DNA from: Methanocalculus chunghsingensis | GTDB lineage: Archaea; Halobacteriota; Methanomicrobia; Methanomicrobiales; Methanocorpusculaceae | Assembly: GCF_018132105.1 (NCBI RefSeq) | Contig: NZ_JWHL01000006.1 | Span: 20,980 to 84,979 of the forward strand | DNA: 64,000 nucleotides | Direction: 5' to 3' | Shown: positions 51,660-61,444 of the stretch, in pieces | How positions within the stretch are numbered: position 1 is the first letter of the stretch | Layout: each line of letters opens with the position of its first letter | Notes under the pieces: generated by a model | What the model was told of the DNA's origin: nothing | What the model saw: only the letters and a program-made list of their open reading frames with translations | Database searches by the model: none | Program-made: the position numbers and the translations under genes

Positions 51660-54600
51660 ATGAGCCTTCCTGCGATGTCTCCTGCGATGGAGGCGTATCT
51701 CTCCTCCATGAATCGTTCCCTCGAGGAAGCCCTCTCCATTGCACGGGAGGCACGCTCGCGTGGTATCGATCCCTCAACAACCCCCGAGATCCCGATTGCA
51801 AACGACCTTGCTGATCGTGTCGAGGCCCTCCTCCATATTCCGGGTGTTGCCGCCCGTATCCGTGAACTTGAAGCAGAGATGTCGCGTGAGGAGGCGGCGC
51901 TCCGGATCGGTGACGACTTTGTGGCACGCCGGTTTGGGGAGACATCACGTGAGGAGGTGGTCGATCATGCGATCCGCTGCTCAATGGCATTACTGACCGA
52001 AGGTGTCGTTGCTGCACCGACCGAGGGGATCGCGAAGGTGACATTTGGGAAGAATGATGATGGTTCTGAATATCTCAGGATCTATTATGCAGGTCCCATC
52101 CGTTCCGCAGGAGGGACAGCACAGGCACTCTCTGTCCTCGTCGGGGACTATGTCCGGCGGGCGCTTGGGATCAACCGGTATATTCCGCGTCCTATTGAAA
52201 TTGAACGCTATATAGAGGAGATACGCCAGTATAACAATATCCTGAGTCTTCAGTACGCTCCAACAGAGGCAGAGCTCCGTCTGATCATCGAAAACTGCCC
52301 GGTCTGTATCGATGGTGAGCCGACCGAGAAGGATGAGGTCTCAGGATACCGCAATCTGGAACGTGTGGAGACGAATGCGGTACGTGGGGGGATGGCCCTT
52401 GTCATCGCCGAGGGTCTTGCGCTGAAGGCGCCAAAGATCCAGAAGAATGTGGCAAAGATGAAGATGTCGGGGTGGGAGTGGCTTGACACCCTCGTTGCCG
52501 GGACCTCCCCGTCAGGAGGTGACGAGGAGCCAGGTGTTCATCCGAAGGATAAGTATCTCAAGGATGCTATCGCCGGCAGGCCGGTCTTTGCCTATCCCAT
52601 GCGAAAGGGAGGGTTCCGGCTCCGTCTCGGCCGTGGAAGGAACAGCGGGTTTGCGGCGGGCGGTCTGAACCCGGCGACGATGTTTATCCTCGGTGAATAC
52701 CTCTCACCGGGAACACAGATGAAGGTTGAGCGGCCTGGAAAAGCAGCTGGTGTGGTTCCGGTCGATACCATCGAAGGGCCGACGGTCCTTCTCACCTCAG
52801 GTGAGGTGAGGCGGATAGACCGTGAGGGGGATGCAGTGGCACTCGTCTCTGATATAGAGGCGATCCTTGATGTCGGTGAAATGCTCATCAGCTTCGGAGA
52901 GTTCCTTGAGAATAATCATCCCCTTGTCCCCCCATCGTATTGCGAGGAGTGGTGGCTCCAGGAGGGCGGCCCCCGTCACCCGGAGAATGAGATGGAAGCG
53001 ATCGGATTTGCGATGGATGGTGCGTATCTCCACCCTGATTATACCTGGTTCTTTGATGATCTCACAATAGAGGAGTTTCGATTACTTGCGGATATGGTGG
53101 TCGCAGGGGGAAGATTGGAGTCTGATCTCCTCAGGATACGCAATACTCCCGAGATCAAACATCTCCTTGAGGAGATCCTGATTCCCCATACCGTGGAGGG
53201 TGACGATATCGTCATCAGGAGCTACTACTCCTTCATCGCCTGCCTCGGTCTCTCATTGGATCTCTCCCGACGTGATGGGTGGAAGACACTCCCTGCTTCA
53301 GGGAACGGCCTTGATGCTGCCCGCCATCTCAGCGGCTTTATGATCCGCTCAAAGGCGGGAACACGGATTGGTGCACGAATGGGCAGACCCGGAAAATCTG
53401 CTCCACGAAAGATGAAGTCTGCACCCCATGCCCTCTTCCCGGTAGGAGATGGTGGTGGTGCGAGGCGATCGTTTCAGGGGGCCGGTGCAAAGAAGAGTGG
53501 CGGAACCGTTCCTGACGGGGATCTCCTGATGCAGATCGAGACAACCGGAACGGTCAGTATTCAGCTCGGGGAGAGGAAATGTCCCGGCTGCGGCCTGACG
53601 ACCTACTGGAACAGGTGTGGGTGCGGCGAACATACCGAACCGGTATTCCGATGCGTTCATTGTAATAAGGAGGTTCGTGAGGACCGCTGTCCACGTTGTG
53701 ATGCCCCGACGGCCTGCCAGCATGAGGTTGATCTCAATATCAGGAAAGAGTATGATGACGCCCTTGCCCGTCTTGGTATCCTTCCTGACGCTCTGAAACT
53801 CTTAAAGGGGCTCAAGGAGCTGAAGTCCCGCAACCGGGCGGTAGAGCCGATCGAGAAGGGTATCCTCCGTGCGGTCCGGGATCTCTTCGCTTTCAAGGAT
53901 GGAACGGTCAGGTATGATATGATCGATCTCCCCCTGACGCATTTCCGGCCCCGTGAGATCGGTGTCTCCCCTGAACGTCTCCGTGAGCTTGGATATCAGA
54001 CGGATATGGACGGCCGGGATCTGGTGGGTCTCGATCAGACGGTTGAACTGAAGCCGCAGGATATCCTCGTCTCCCGTGACTGCGGGGAGTACCTTCTGGC
54101 TGTGGCAGGGTTTATGGATGATCTCCTTGAGAGGGTGTACGGGCTTCCCCGGTACTATAATGCCGAAACTCCTGCGGATCTCGTCGGCCAGCTCCTGATA
54201 GGGCTTGCTCCCCACACAAGTGCGGGTGTGCTGGCACGGCTGATCGGTTTTTCAGAGGCACTCGTTGGGTATGCTCATCCCTTCTTCCATGCAGCCAAGA
54301 GACGGAACTGCTTCCATGGGGATACCGAGATTGAGGTCCGGGGTCCTGATGGCTGGAAAAAACTCCCGATCCGTGATTTTGTCGTCGCGAACTTTGATCT
54401 CTCCTCCCCCGGTATCGATCATATCGGGACCTTTTACTCAGATCCCGCAACACCCCATATGACGATCGCGATCGATACGACCGGGACACCGAAGATGCGG
54501 CGGATCACCTCGGTCTCGGTCCACCGTGCCCCCGCCCACCTCATCCTCTTTGAGACGGAACGGGGGAAAAAGCTCGCCGTCACCCCGGATCATGCGATGG

Positions 54601-55553
54601 TGGTCTGGGACTGTACCTATCTCCGGAAGATCCGGGCTGTTGAGGTGAAGCCGGGAGACCGGGTTGCGGTGATGGAAGGGGGGATGGTGCTTGCAGATAC
54701 GATCAGGATCGCTGAGCCTACCCCATGCCTTGATGATCGTGTCTACTGCCTGACCGTGGCAGATGATCACACCCTTCATGCAAATGGGATCTTCACCGGC
54801 CAGTGCGATGGTGATGAGGACTGTGTGATGCTCCTCCTTGACGGCCTGATTAACTTCTCCCGCTCGTTCCTCCCGGAGACCCGTGGCGGATCGATGGACG
54901 CCCCCCTGGTCCTGACGAGCCGGATCGATCCGGCGGAGGTGGATAAGGAGACACTTAATGTCGATCTGGTGAGCAGGTATCCGCTCTCGGTCTATGAAGG
55001 GTGTCTCCGGTATGCTGCCCCGAAGGATCTCGAGAAGGAGGTGGATCATGTGGAGCTGCGGATCGGGACGCCTGCCCAGTATGAGGGTTTCTCGTTTACG
55101 CATGATACAACAGATATCTCTGCAGGTCCTCAGACGACGATGTACACCCGGCTCGGATCGATGGTGGATAAACTTGATGCCGAACTCCTCCTCGCCCGGA
55201 AGATACGTGCGGTGGATGAGGATGATCTCGCTGAGCGGGTGCTGACGACTCATTTTATTCGCGATATGATCGGCAACCTCAATGCCTTCTCAAAACAGGG
55301 GTTCCGGTGTCCACGCTGCGCTGCAAAATTCCGGAGGATGCCGCTTGCCGGGAAGTGCCGGTGTGGCGGGCGGATCATCGCCACCGTCTCTGAGGGATCG
55401 GTGAAGAAGTATCTCGCCGCCTCCCAGTCTATCTGTGAGCAGTTTGCCATCTCAGAGTATACAAAACAGCGGATCCGGGTGATCGACGCCTCGATCAATT
55501 CCACCTTCGGGGAGGAGGAGAAGGTTCAGCTCGGTCTTGCGGATTTTATGTAG
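51660..55553 (+). CDS. polC: DNA polymerase D large subunit (DP2) containing an intein
   Basis: The 1297-residue precursor is the catalytic subunit of archaeal replicative polymerase D. It carries the N-terminal region with [20 protein letters not shown], a central [14 protein letters not shown] segment, Zn motifs [16 protein letters not shown] and [16 protein letters not shown], the conserved active-site segment [15 protein letters not shown], and a C-terminal Zn motif [20 protein letters not shown] that binds DP1/PCNA. A 165-residue mini-intein (residues 884-1048) interrupts the DGDED site right before its Cys. Removing it leaves 1132 residues, the usual length. No DP1 (polB) gene is present. 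It follows the small HEAT gene by five bases. Confidence 0.97.
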   Translation: MSLPAMSPAMEAYLSSMNRSLEEALSIAREARSRGIDPSTTPEIPIANDLADRVEALLHIPGVAARIRELEAEMSREEAALRIGDDFVARRFGETSREEVVDHAIRCSMALLTEGVVAAPTEGIAKVTFGKNDDGSEYLRIYYAGPIRSAGGTAQALSVLVGDYVRRALGINRYIPRPIEIERYIEEIRQYNNILSLQYAPTEAELRLIIENCPVCIDGEPTEKDEVSGYRNLERVETNAVRGGMALVIAEGLALKAPKIQKNVAKMKMSGWEWLDTLVAGTSPSGGDEEPGVHPKDKYLKDAIAGRPVFAYPMRKGGFRLRLGRGRNSGFAAGGLNPATMFILGEYLSPGTQMKVERPGKAAGVVPVDTIEGPTVLLTSGEVRRIDREGDAVALVSDIEAILDVGEMLISFGEFLENNHPLVPPSYCEEWWLQEGGPRHPENEMEAIGFAMDGAYLHPDYTWFFDDLTIEEFRLLADMVVAGGRLESDLLRIRNTPEIKHLLEEILIPHTVEGDDIVIRSYYSFIACLGLSLDLSRRDGWKTLPASGNGLDAARHLSGFMIRSKAGTRIGARMGRPGKSAPRKMKSAPHALFPVGDGGGARRSFQGAGAKKSGGTVPDGDLLMQIETTGTVSIQLGERKCPGCGLTTYWNRCGCGEHTEPVFRCVHCNKEVREDRCPRCDAPTACQHEVDLNIRKEYDDALARLGILPDALKLLKGLKELKSRNRAVEPIEKGILRAVRDLFAFKDGTVRYDMIDLPLTHFRPREIGVSPERLRELGYQTDMDGRDLVGLDQTVELKPQDILVSRDCGEYLLAVAGFMDDLLERVYGLPRYYNAETPADLVGQLLIGLAPHTSAGVLARLIGFSEALVGYAHPFFHAAKRRNCFHGDTEIEVRGPDGWKKLPIRDFVVANFDLSSPGIDHIGTFYSDPATPHMTIAIDTTGTPKMRRITSVSVHRAPAHLILFETERGKKLAVTPDHAMVVWDCTYLRKIRAVEVKPGDRVAVMEGGMVLADTIRIAEPTPCLDDRVYCLTVADDHTLHANGIFTGQCDGDEDCVMLLLDGLINFSRSFLPETRGGSMDAPLVLTSRIDPAEVDKETLNVDLVSRYPLSVYEGCLRYAAPKDLEKEVDHVELRIGTPAQYEGFSFTHDTTDISAGPQTTMYTRLGSMVDKLDAELLLARKIRAVDEDDLAERVLTTHFIRDMIGNLNAFSKQGFRCPRCAAKFRRMPLAGKCRCGGRIIATVSEGSVKKYLAASQSICEQFAISEYTKQRIRVIDASINSTFGEEEKVQLGLADFM
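54309..54803 (+). other. Mini-intein in DP2 (PolII-type), C-terminal Gln
   Basis: Residues 884-1048 begin with Cys ([11 protein letters not shown] follows) and end in GIFTGQ, just before the +1 Cys of CDGDED. Block B shows the TPDH pair (VTPDHAMVV), block F reads [17 protein letters not shown]. No LAGLIDADG or other endonuclease region fits in 165 residues, so it is a splicing-only element. The last residue is Gln rather than Asn, and the penultimate residue is Gly rather than His. Splicing with a terminal Gln is known for PolII inteins of Pyrococcus. Confidence 0.92.
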
Positions 55554-55601
55554 ATCGAGGAATCCTTTTTTGCAGTGGAGAGCGAATATACTTCCTTCAG
55601 G

Positions 55602-55684
55602 GCGAGTGTTACCGAGAGGCCAAAGGTGCCCGACTCAAGATCGGTTCCCGTAGGGGTTCGCAGGTTCGAATCCTGCCACTCGCA
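55602..55684 (+). tRNA. tRNA-Leu (CAA)
   Basis: The acceptor stem GCGAGTG (55602-55608) pairs with CACTCGC (55677-55683), discriminator A at 55684. The anticodon stem-loop CCGA-CTCAAGA-TCGG puts the anticodon CAA at 55636-55638, reading UUG. A long variable arm (TTCCCGTAGGGG), typical of class II tRNAs, and the T-arm GCAGG-TTCGAAT-CCTGC follow. CCA is not encoded. A TATA-like GAATATAC lies just upstream at about 55584-55591. Confidence 0.93.
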
Positions 55685-55890
55685 TGAGATCACTCTGGGA
55701 TGGCTGGGAGGCATCGTTTATCACCGTTCCTTCCAATTGCAGTAGCAGGGATGACTCCCTGCTCCCATGTGATGCTACCTCCAATCGAGCCTGACGGTGA
55801 AATCCTGCACCTCCCCCGCTGTTCTGCCATCGACTCGCTCATCTCCTCTTTCGGAAAAGGATTATCATCTCCGGAGTGTAGGAGATTGAT

Positions 55891-56637
55891 ATGAGATTTC
55901 TATCGATCATCATCTGTCTCTTTCTGTTCCTCGCAGCCGTAGCTCCTGCTATAGCCGCAGAGCAGGGGGGCGAGCCCGGTCAGGCGACGGTAACACGAGG
56001 GCCGCCTGTTGAACCGGGGAACACGTCCGGGGGTCCTCCGGTGACAAACCCCGCATCCCCGGTGATGGCAGGTCCTCCGGATGAATCGCAGGGTGAACGA
56101 GTCCGCGAAACTGTTCGGGAAGAGAGAATCAACGCCTCTGTGGATCCAGCAGGGTTGAGAAACCTTATCCGCGCCCGGCAGGAGATGCAGGAAGAAGAGG
56201 TGAAGATCCTCCCACAGCAGGCACGGGCACGGTATATCCATGAGAATCAGGTCAGAAACGCTGTATTCTGCCTATTAGCTGCTGAAAATATGACCGGTAT
56301 TGGTCCGCATGTTGCTGAAAACGCCCGAGAGTACAATGCCTCGGTCAATGCCCAGTGGAGTGATGAGGTGGCAATGGAGAGGCGATCCGGCATCATGCGT
56401 ACGCTCTTCGGAGGGGACCGGGAGGCAGCAGACCGGATCAGAATACATGCAGAAGAGAATGAGCGGCGGATAGAGGAGATTCGCGAGCTCATCCAGAACA
56501 GCTCTTCAACGGATCCGGAACTCTCGAAGATCCTTCTTGAGCAGCTTGGCCCGATGGAGGAGGAGCAACGCCGCCTTCAAGAACGGGCGATGATGGAAGA
56601 GCAGAAGAAGGGCTTCTTGAGCTGGATCTTCGGCTGA
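55891..56637 (+). CDS. Secreted Pro/Gly-rich and coiled-coil protein, unknown function
   Basis: A 248-residue exported protein. The signal peptide is MRFLSIIICLFLFLAAVAP-AIA. A Pro/Gly-rich low-complexity stretch follows (about 24-70), then a helical region from about 75 to 240 with heptad-like Glu/Arg patterns (LRNLIRARQEMQEEEVKIL, NERRIEEIRELIQ, GPMEEEQRRLQERAMMEEQ). It ends with KKGFLSWIFG, a short hydrophobic end that may contact the membrane. I do not recognise a named family. The gene stands alone after tRNA-Leu, with about 200 bases between, in which I see no gene. Confidence 0.75.
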   Translation: MRFLSIIICLFLFLAAVAPAIAAEQGGEPGQATVTRGPPVEPGNTSGGPPVTNPASPVMAGPPDESQGERVRETVREERINASVDPAGLRNLIRARQEMQEEEVKILPQQARARYIHENQVRNAVFCLLAAENMTGIGPHVAENAREYNASVNAQWSDEVAMERRSGIMRTLFGGDREAADRIRIHAEENERRIEEIRELIQNSSSTDPELSKILLEQLGPMEEEQRRLQERAMMEEQKKGFLSWIFG

Positions 56638-56647
56638 GCAGTATTCA

Positions 56648-56806
56648 TTAATGTGTTGGGGCTTCGAGGGGAGATGGTGAAAACTCCGGGATCAGCTCCG
56701 TCTTTCCAATCCGCCGCCTGCCGGTGATGATGAGATACGAGGGGCTCTGTGCAGAGAGATGCTTCATCAGCCCGAGCTCTTCTCTCCTGTCATCGAATTT
56801 CATCAT
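56648..56806 (-). pseudogene. Truncated archaeal ATPase (N-terminal remnant)
   Basis: The minus-strand frame from ATG 56806 reads MMKFDDRREELGLMKHLSAQ, then SPSYLIITGRRRIGKTELIPEFS before a stop after 53 residues. That is the N-terminus and Walker A (GRRRIGKT) of the archaeal ATPase family (PF01637-like), normally about 350-450 residues. The rest of the gene is gone. It abuts the end of the secreted coiled-coil gene. Confidence 0.7.
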
Positions 56807-56836
56807 GATTATTATTAGGGGTTCGGAGAGTCGACA

Positions 56837-56883
56837 TATAGTATAGTATAACAAAAAGCGAGAAAAACTTTCAGTATACTATA
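56837..56883. promoter_or_regulatory. AT-rich inverted repeat between broken and intact ATPase genes
   Basis: TATAGTATA occurs at 56837-56845 and again at 56842-56850, and its complement TATACTATA at 56875-56883. The repeats flank a 24-29 base centre and lie 40-90 bases before the AAA ATPase start. They could be an operator or a pair of TATA elements for the two divergent genes. Confidence 0.4.
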
Positions 56884-56923
56884 GGTTTTATCTCCTCCCG
56901 GCACAATGGTATCGTAGAGGTAC

Positions 56924-58291
56924 ATGATGCGGGAACTATCAAAACTTACGATCCTTGAGATCCTTCAGGAATGGAACTACTGGAATCGGGAGTTTGAGAC
57001 CTATGTGCAACGTCCTGCATACAGCTCTATCCTTGAGCGGTACAGGAGATCGGATGAGATTATCGTCCTGACAGGAATTCGGAGGAGCGGAAAATCAACG
57101 CTTCTGAAACAGGAGATGGAGCACCTTGCAAAGAGCAGGGATAAGAAAGAGCTTCTGTATATCAACTTTGAAGATCCCAGACTCTCCGAAGATGCAGATC
57201 CGGATACCCTTGATCTTCTTCTTGAGACGTACAGGGAAGCGATCAACCCTGACGGCGAGGTCTTCCTCTTCCTTGACGAAGTGCAATATGTAGACCGCTG
57301 GGAGAAGTGGGTTCGAACTGCTCATGATCTGAAGAGGGCGACGATCTATATCACCGGATCCTCTTCAAAGCTCCTCTCCGGCGAGGTGGCATCATCGATC
57401 AGCGGAAGATATCTTCAGGTTACTGTCTATCCTCTCAGATTTTTGGAATTCCTCTCTTTCAATGACCTTGAATACCGGAATATCGCCGACTACTCAGCAA
57501 AAAGGAGGGAGATACATCAGCTTTTTTCTGATTATCTCAGATATGGCGGCTTTCCGAAAGTCGTCCTTGTTGACGAGGATCTGAAAAAGGAAGAGATTCT
57601 CTCATATTTCAACACAATCCTGCTGCATGATATTCTGGCACGATATGGCCTGAGAAACTATGATATGCTGAAGAAACTCGTTGAATACATCCTGACGAAT
57701 GATACAAAACAGAACAGCGTTCATAGTATCAGCAAGGCACTTGGATATAACTACGCCACTGTATCCGATTATATCGCGTACCTCAAAGCAACGTACATGA
57801 TAGCAGAGTTCCGGAACTATGATTACTCCCTGAAGAAACAGCTGAGAAGTGACGTTAAATACTATTGTATCGACACCGGATTTGTCAATGCCGTCTCGTT
57901 CCTCTTCTCCGAGAATATCGGCAGGTTATACGAGAACATCGTCTATAATGAATTCATCCGTCGGGGGCAGGGAACGGGCCTTTTCTATCTCAATGAAGGT
58001 GGGAAGGGCGGGGTTGAATGTGATTTTATCACGCAGGAGATGGGCAGAATTACGGCTGCGTATCAGGTCTGCTATGAACTGCATGATCGGAATATGAACC
58101 GGGAGGTTGCCGGGATCGTCATGGCCTGTAAAAAATTCGGCCTGCCTGGAGGAACGATCATCACCGAACACCAGCAGAAGACGATTGAAGTGGATGGGCT
58201 CAGGATTGAGGTCGTTCCCATACCTGCGTTTCTGGTTGGTTATGGGCCAACTACCCCCCCTAAAGAGCGGGGCTTGCAATACCGTTTATAG
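56924..58291 (+). CDS. AAA ATPase with DUF4143 domain (AAA_14 family)
   Basis: A 455-residue ATPase. Walker A is TGIRRSGKSTLL, Walker B FLFLDEVQYVDRWEKWVR, followed by ITGSSSKLLS and the DUF4143 region with YLRYGGFPKVVL and YENIVYNEFIRRG. Helix-turn-helix-like segment about 245-290 (HSISKALGYNYATVSDYIAYL). The family is widespread, patchily distributed and often in mobile gene neighbourhoods; its biological role is unknown. The sequence is more AT-rich than neighbours. It is separate from the truncated ATPase on the other strand, whose family differs. Confidence 0.9.
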   Translation: MMRELSKLTILEILQEWNYWNREFETYVQRPAYSSILERYRRSDEIIVLTGIRRSGKSTLLKQEMEHLAKSRDKKELLYINFEDPRLSEDADPDTLDLLLETYREAINPDGEVFLFLDEVQYVDRWEKWVRTAHDLKRATIYITGSSSKLLSGEVASSISGRYLQVTVYPLRFLEFLSFNDLEYRNIADYSAKRREIHQLFSDYLRYGGFPKVVLVDEDLKKEEILSYFNTILLHDILARYGLRNYDMLKKLVEYILTNDTKQNSVHSISKALGYNYATVSDYIAYLKATYMIAEFRNYDYSLKKQLRSDVKYYCIDTGFVNAVSFLFSENIGRLYENIVYNEFIRRGQGTGLFYLNEGGKGGVECDFITQEMGRITAAYQVCYELHDRNMNREVAGIVMACKKFGLPGGTIITEHQQKTIEVDGLRIEVVPIPAFLVGYGPTTPPKERGLQYRL

Positions 58292-58402
58292 ACAGATGGT
58301 GGAATGTAATCCGCACGACAATTGCTCATCACCCCCCTTCTCCCGCACTCCTTTCCAGAGATCTTATCACCCCTCACCGAAGAGTAAGAAGGAAGATGGG
58401 GA

Positions 58403-58429
58403 TGATTCCGGGTATGGTACCCGGAATCA
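58403..58429. promoter_or_regulatory. 12+12 bp perfect inverted repeat upstream of the SNF2 helicase promoter
   Basis: TGATTCCGGGTA (58403-58414) and TACCCGGAATCA (58418-58429) are perfect complements around a 3-base centre. No T run follows, so a terminator is unlikely. The TATA box of the next gene begins seven bases later, which makes it a candidate operator. Confidence 0.6.
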
Positions 58430-58435
58430 CCTCCT

Positions 58436-58443
58436 CATATAAG
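58436..58443 (+). promoter_or_regulatory. TATA box of SNF2-SWIM operon
   Basis: CATATAAG predicts transcription starting near 58465, a few bases before ATG 58472, so the transcript would be nearly leaderless. Confidence 0.5.
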
Positions 58444-58471
58444 GTCACACTGACAGAATCAGGTCTTCTCC

Positions 58472-61444
58472 ATGATTATCCTCCATGGTTTCTGGACACC
58501 GGACTCCCCCGGCACCATCCGGGTATGGGGCGAAGACACCGCCGCCCCACGCGAGGGGGAGAAGAGGCGGGGGCGGCGGCCGAAGATTCCTCCGGTTCGC
58601 CCGCACCCGTTTGCAGCAGATATGGAATCGCTCTGCAGGACAATACCCGGAACCGGGTACCCGTCCGGTGAATCAGCTGAAGCTGAGACCGGGTCTGCCA
58701 CCATCCTTCTTCCTTCATCTGGCTCCTCTCCCCTCCCTTCTCCTGAATGCGGGGGTGGTCCGGAGGGTTCTGCGATCCTTGCCCCTTTCACCGTCCCTCT
58801 CCTCTCTCTCCCGCTCTCACTACCGGATCTGGCACACCTGCCATCCCATCTGCCGGTCGGGAGGACTCTCCGGTTCTGGTCGGCTGCGGCACGCTATGCG
58901 GCCGATCTCGCCATTAATGGCTTCTTTCTTCCCGGTCCGGACGGATGGGAAGCGGCTCTCCCTGATATGGATCAGCTTGATGCTCTCCGGAGAACCTTCC
59001 CCCCTGCCTGTCGTATCTGGGCCGGGGACGGGATGGATGATGCGATCCTCATCACCTCATTCCTCAATCATGCGGTGCATGAGATCGTCTCTTCGGGTAT
59101 CGGGGACCGGCCACTCCTCCCCCCGAAACGTGGACGGAAGCGGAGCATCCCTCTCCCCGAAGAGGCTTGGGTTGTGCATCTCTCCGGTGCTCCGGTCTCC
59201 CTTCTGGATGAAGCAGATGAAGACGAACTCTTCCGAAGGACGGTGCGGGAGTGGATCAATTCAGGCTCCCTCCATTCAAAAACGCACAAGGATGATGATA
59301 TCCTCAGGGGCTGTTTCCTGCTTGAGGATCCGGATCCCGGGAAGAGGCGGTGGAAACTCACCTTCAATCTTGCCGGTTCGGAGACCTCGTCCCGGCTCAT
59401 CCCTGCGGAAGATATCTGGAATGGCAACGTCACCACCCCTTCAGGAGATGATCCTGCGGATATCCTCCTCACAGAACTCGGAATGGCCGCCCGGATCTAC
59501 CCGGAGCTGAAGGCAGGCCTGAAGACTGCACGGCCGACAGCTCTTCCCCTTGATACCGACGGGGCATATACCTTCCTGACACATGCAGCCCCTCTTCTCA
59601 TCGATGCCGGGTACTCCGTCATCCTTCCCGCCTGGTGGAAGAAGACCGGGTCCAGACCCTCGCTGAAGGTCTCGGTTACAAAGACCGAATCGGAGGGGCG
59701 GTTCGGGCTCAGGAGTCTCGCCTCGTACTCGTGGAAGGTTGCAGTCGGTGATACCGAGCTCACACCGGAAGAGTTTGATGAGCTGATACAGCAGAAGATT
59801 CCGCTCATCCGGATGCATGGCCAATGGGTCTCCATCGATGAATCCGGGATTGAGATGGCGAAGCGGGCCTTTGAGAAGAGATTCGGGACGATGACCGTTG
59901 GCGAGCTTCTCCGGCTCTCCTCAGGTGCCGACCCTGATCTCCCGTTGGCTGAGATCGTTGATACGGACGGCTGGATGGGGTGGCTCCTCTCGGAGAAAGG
60001 GGAGATGGCACCGGTACCTGTGCCCTCTTCCTTCAGGGGAACCCTCCGCCCCTACCAGGAGGAGGGGATTGCCTGGCTCTCATATCTCACCCGGAACGGG
60101 ATCGGTGCCTGTCTTGCCGATGATATGGGGCTTGGAAAGACGATCCAGATCATCGCCTACCTCCTCGCCTGGGAGGAGGAGGTTCTGCCAGCCCTCATCA
60201 TCTGCCCCACCTCGCTTGTCGGCAACTGGCGGCGGGAGATCCAGCGGTTTGCACCCGATCTCAGTATCATCACGCACCATGGATCATCAAGGGATACCGC
60301 ACTTCTTGGCGATGCCGATGTGACCATCACCACCTATCCGCTTGTCGTCCGGGATCTCGAGGAGATCAGATCCCGTTCATGGAAGGCGATCATCATTGAT
60401 GAGGCGCAGAATATCAAAAACCCTCAGGCAAAGCAGTCCCGGGCGGTCCGATCCCTGAAGGCGGATCATGCAATCGCCCTCACCGGAACGCCTGTTGAGA
60501 ACCGTCTCACCGAGCTCTGGTCCATCATGGAGTTCTTAAATCCCGGATACCTCGGGTCATTACGGGCATTTAAGGAGCAGTATGCCGCACCGATTGAGCG
60601 GTTTAATGACCCCGAACGAACCCGCCAGCTCAGGACCCTGATCCGTCCCTTTGTGATGAGGAGAATGAAGACGGATAAGGCGATCATCTCCGATCTCCCG
60701 GAGAAGATGGAGATGAAGGTCTACTGCACCCTCACCCCCGAACAGGCGAGCCTGTATGAAGGGGTTGTGCTTGAGCTCCTTGGTATGGTGAAAGGCCGGG
60801 ATGGGATCGAACGAAAAGGGCTTGTCCTCTCTGCTCTCATGAAGCTGAAGCAGATCTGCAACCACCCGGCACTCTTCCAGCAGGATACCATGGCATCCCC
60901 GGATCGCTCAGGGAAATGCACACGGCTCCTTGAGATGCTGGAGGAGGTGCTGGATGCCGGGGAACGGGCGCTCATCTTCACCCAGTTCCCCTCGTTTGGC
61001 GAACGGCTCATCGATCTCATCACTGAGCGGTGCAATGTTCCTGTTCTCTTCCTCCACGGGGGTACCCCCCAGAAGGAGCGGGATGCGATGGTTCAGCGGT
61101 TCCAGGGGGAGGGAGGACCCCCAATCTTCCTTCTGTCCTTGAAGGCGGGTGGTACCGGTCTGAACCTGACGGCTGCAAACCATGTCTTCCACCTTGACCG
61201 CTGGTGGAACCCCGCGGTCGAGAACCAGGCGACCGATCGGGCATTTCGGATCGGCCAGACACGGGATGTCCAGGTCAGGACGATGATCACCGGAGGCACC
61301 CTTGAAGAGCAGATCGATGAGGTGATCGAAGGGAAGAAGAAACTGGCCGGATCGATCCTCTCCGGCGGGGAGGACTGGATCGCCTCCCTCTCTGATGATG
61401 AACTCCGTGATCTCCTCACGCTCAGGACGGAGGCGTTCTCATGA
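58472..61444 (+). CDS. SNF2-family helicase/ATPase
   Basis: A 990-residue Swi2/Snf2-type DNA translocase. The N-terminal ~480 residues are a DUF3670-like region; the ATPase core follows: GIGACLADDMGLGKTIQII (Walker A), ICPTSLVGNWRREI, IIIDEAQNIKNPQAK (DEAQ box), ALTGTPVENRL, then second RecA lobe with ALIFTQFPSFGERLI, SLKAGGTGLNLTAANHVF and ATDRAFRIGQTRDVQV. Such proteins remodel protein-DNA complexes. The gene overlaps the SWIM-protein gene by four bases; the pair occurs together in many bacteria and archaea. Confidence 0.95.
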   Translation: MIILHGFWTPDSPGTIRVWGEDTAAPREGEKRRGRRPKIPPVRPHPFAADMESLCRTIPGTGYPSGESAEAETGSATILLPSSGSSPLPSPECGGGPEGSAILAPFTVPLLSLPLSLPDLAHLPSHLPVGRTLRFWSAAARYAADLAINGFFLPGPDGWEAALPDMDQLDALRRTFPPACRIWAGDGMDDAILITSFLNHAVHEIVSSGIGDRPLLPPKRGRKRSIPLPEEAWVVHLSGAPVSLLDEADEDELFRRTVREWINSGSLHSKTHKDDDILRGCFLLEDPDPGKRRWKLTFNLAGSETSSRLIPAEDIWNGNVTTPSGDDPADILLTELGMAARIYPELKAGLKTARPTALPLDTDGAYTFLTHAAPLLIDAGYSVILPAWWKKTGSRPSLKVSVTKTESEGRFGLRSLASYSWKVAVGDTELTPEEFDELIQQKIPLIRMHGQWVSIDESGIEMAKRAFEKRFGTMTVGELLRLSSGADPDLPLAEIVDTDGWMGWLLSEKGEMAPVPVPSSFRGTLRPYQEEGIAWLSYLTRNGIGACLADDMGLGKTIQIIAYLLAWEEEVLPALIICPTSLVGNWRREIQRFAPDLSIITHHGSSRDTALLGDADVTITTYPLVVRDLEEIRSRSWKAIIIDEAQNIKNPQAKQSRAVRSLKADHAIALTGTPVENRLTELWSIMEFLNPGYLGSLRAFKEQYAAPIERFNDPERTRQLRTLIRPFVMRRMKTDKAIISDLPEKMEMKVYCTLTPEQASLYEGVVLELLGMVKGRDGIERKGLVLSALMKLKQICNHPALFQQDTMASPDRSGKCTRLLEMLEEVLDAGERALIFTQFPSFGERLIDLITERCNVPVLFLHGGTPQKERDAMVQRFQGEGGPPIFLLSLKAGGTGLNLTAANHVFHLDRWWNPAVENQATDRAFRIGQTRDVQVRTMITGGTLEEQIDEVIEGKKKLAGSILSGGEDWIASLSDDELRDLLTLRTEAFS

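Noticed and set aside
55700..55894. 64-codon frame between tRNA-Leu and the secreted coiled-coil gene
   Set aside because: It starts within the tRNA flank, has no ribosome site, and its composition is not protein-like.
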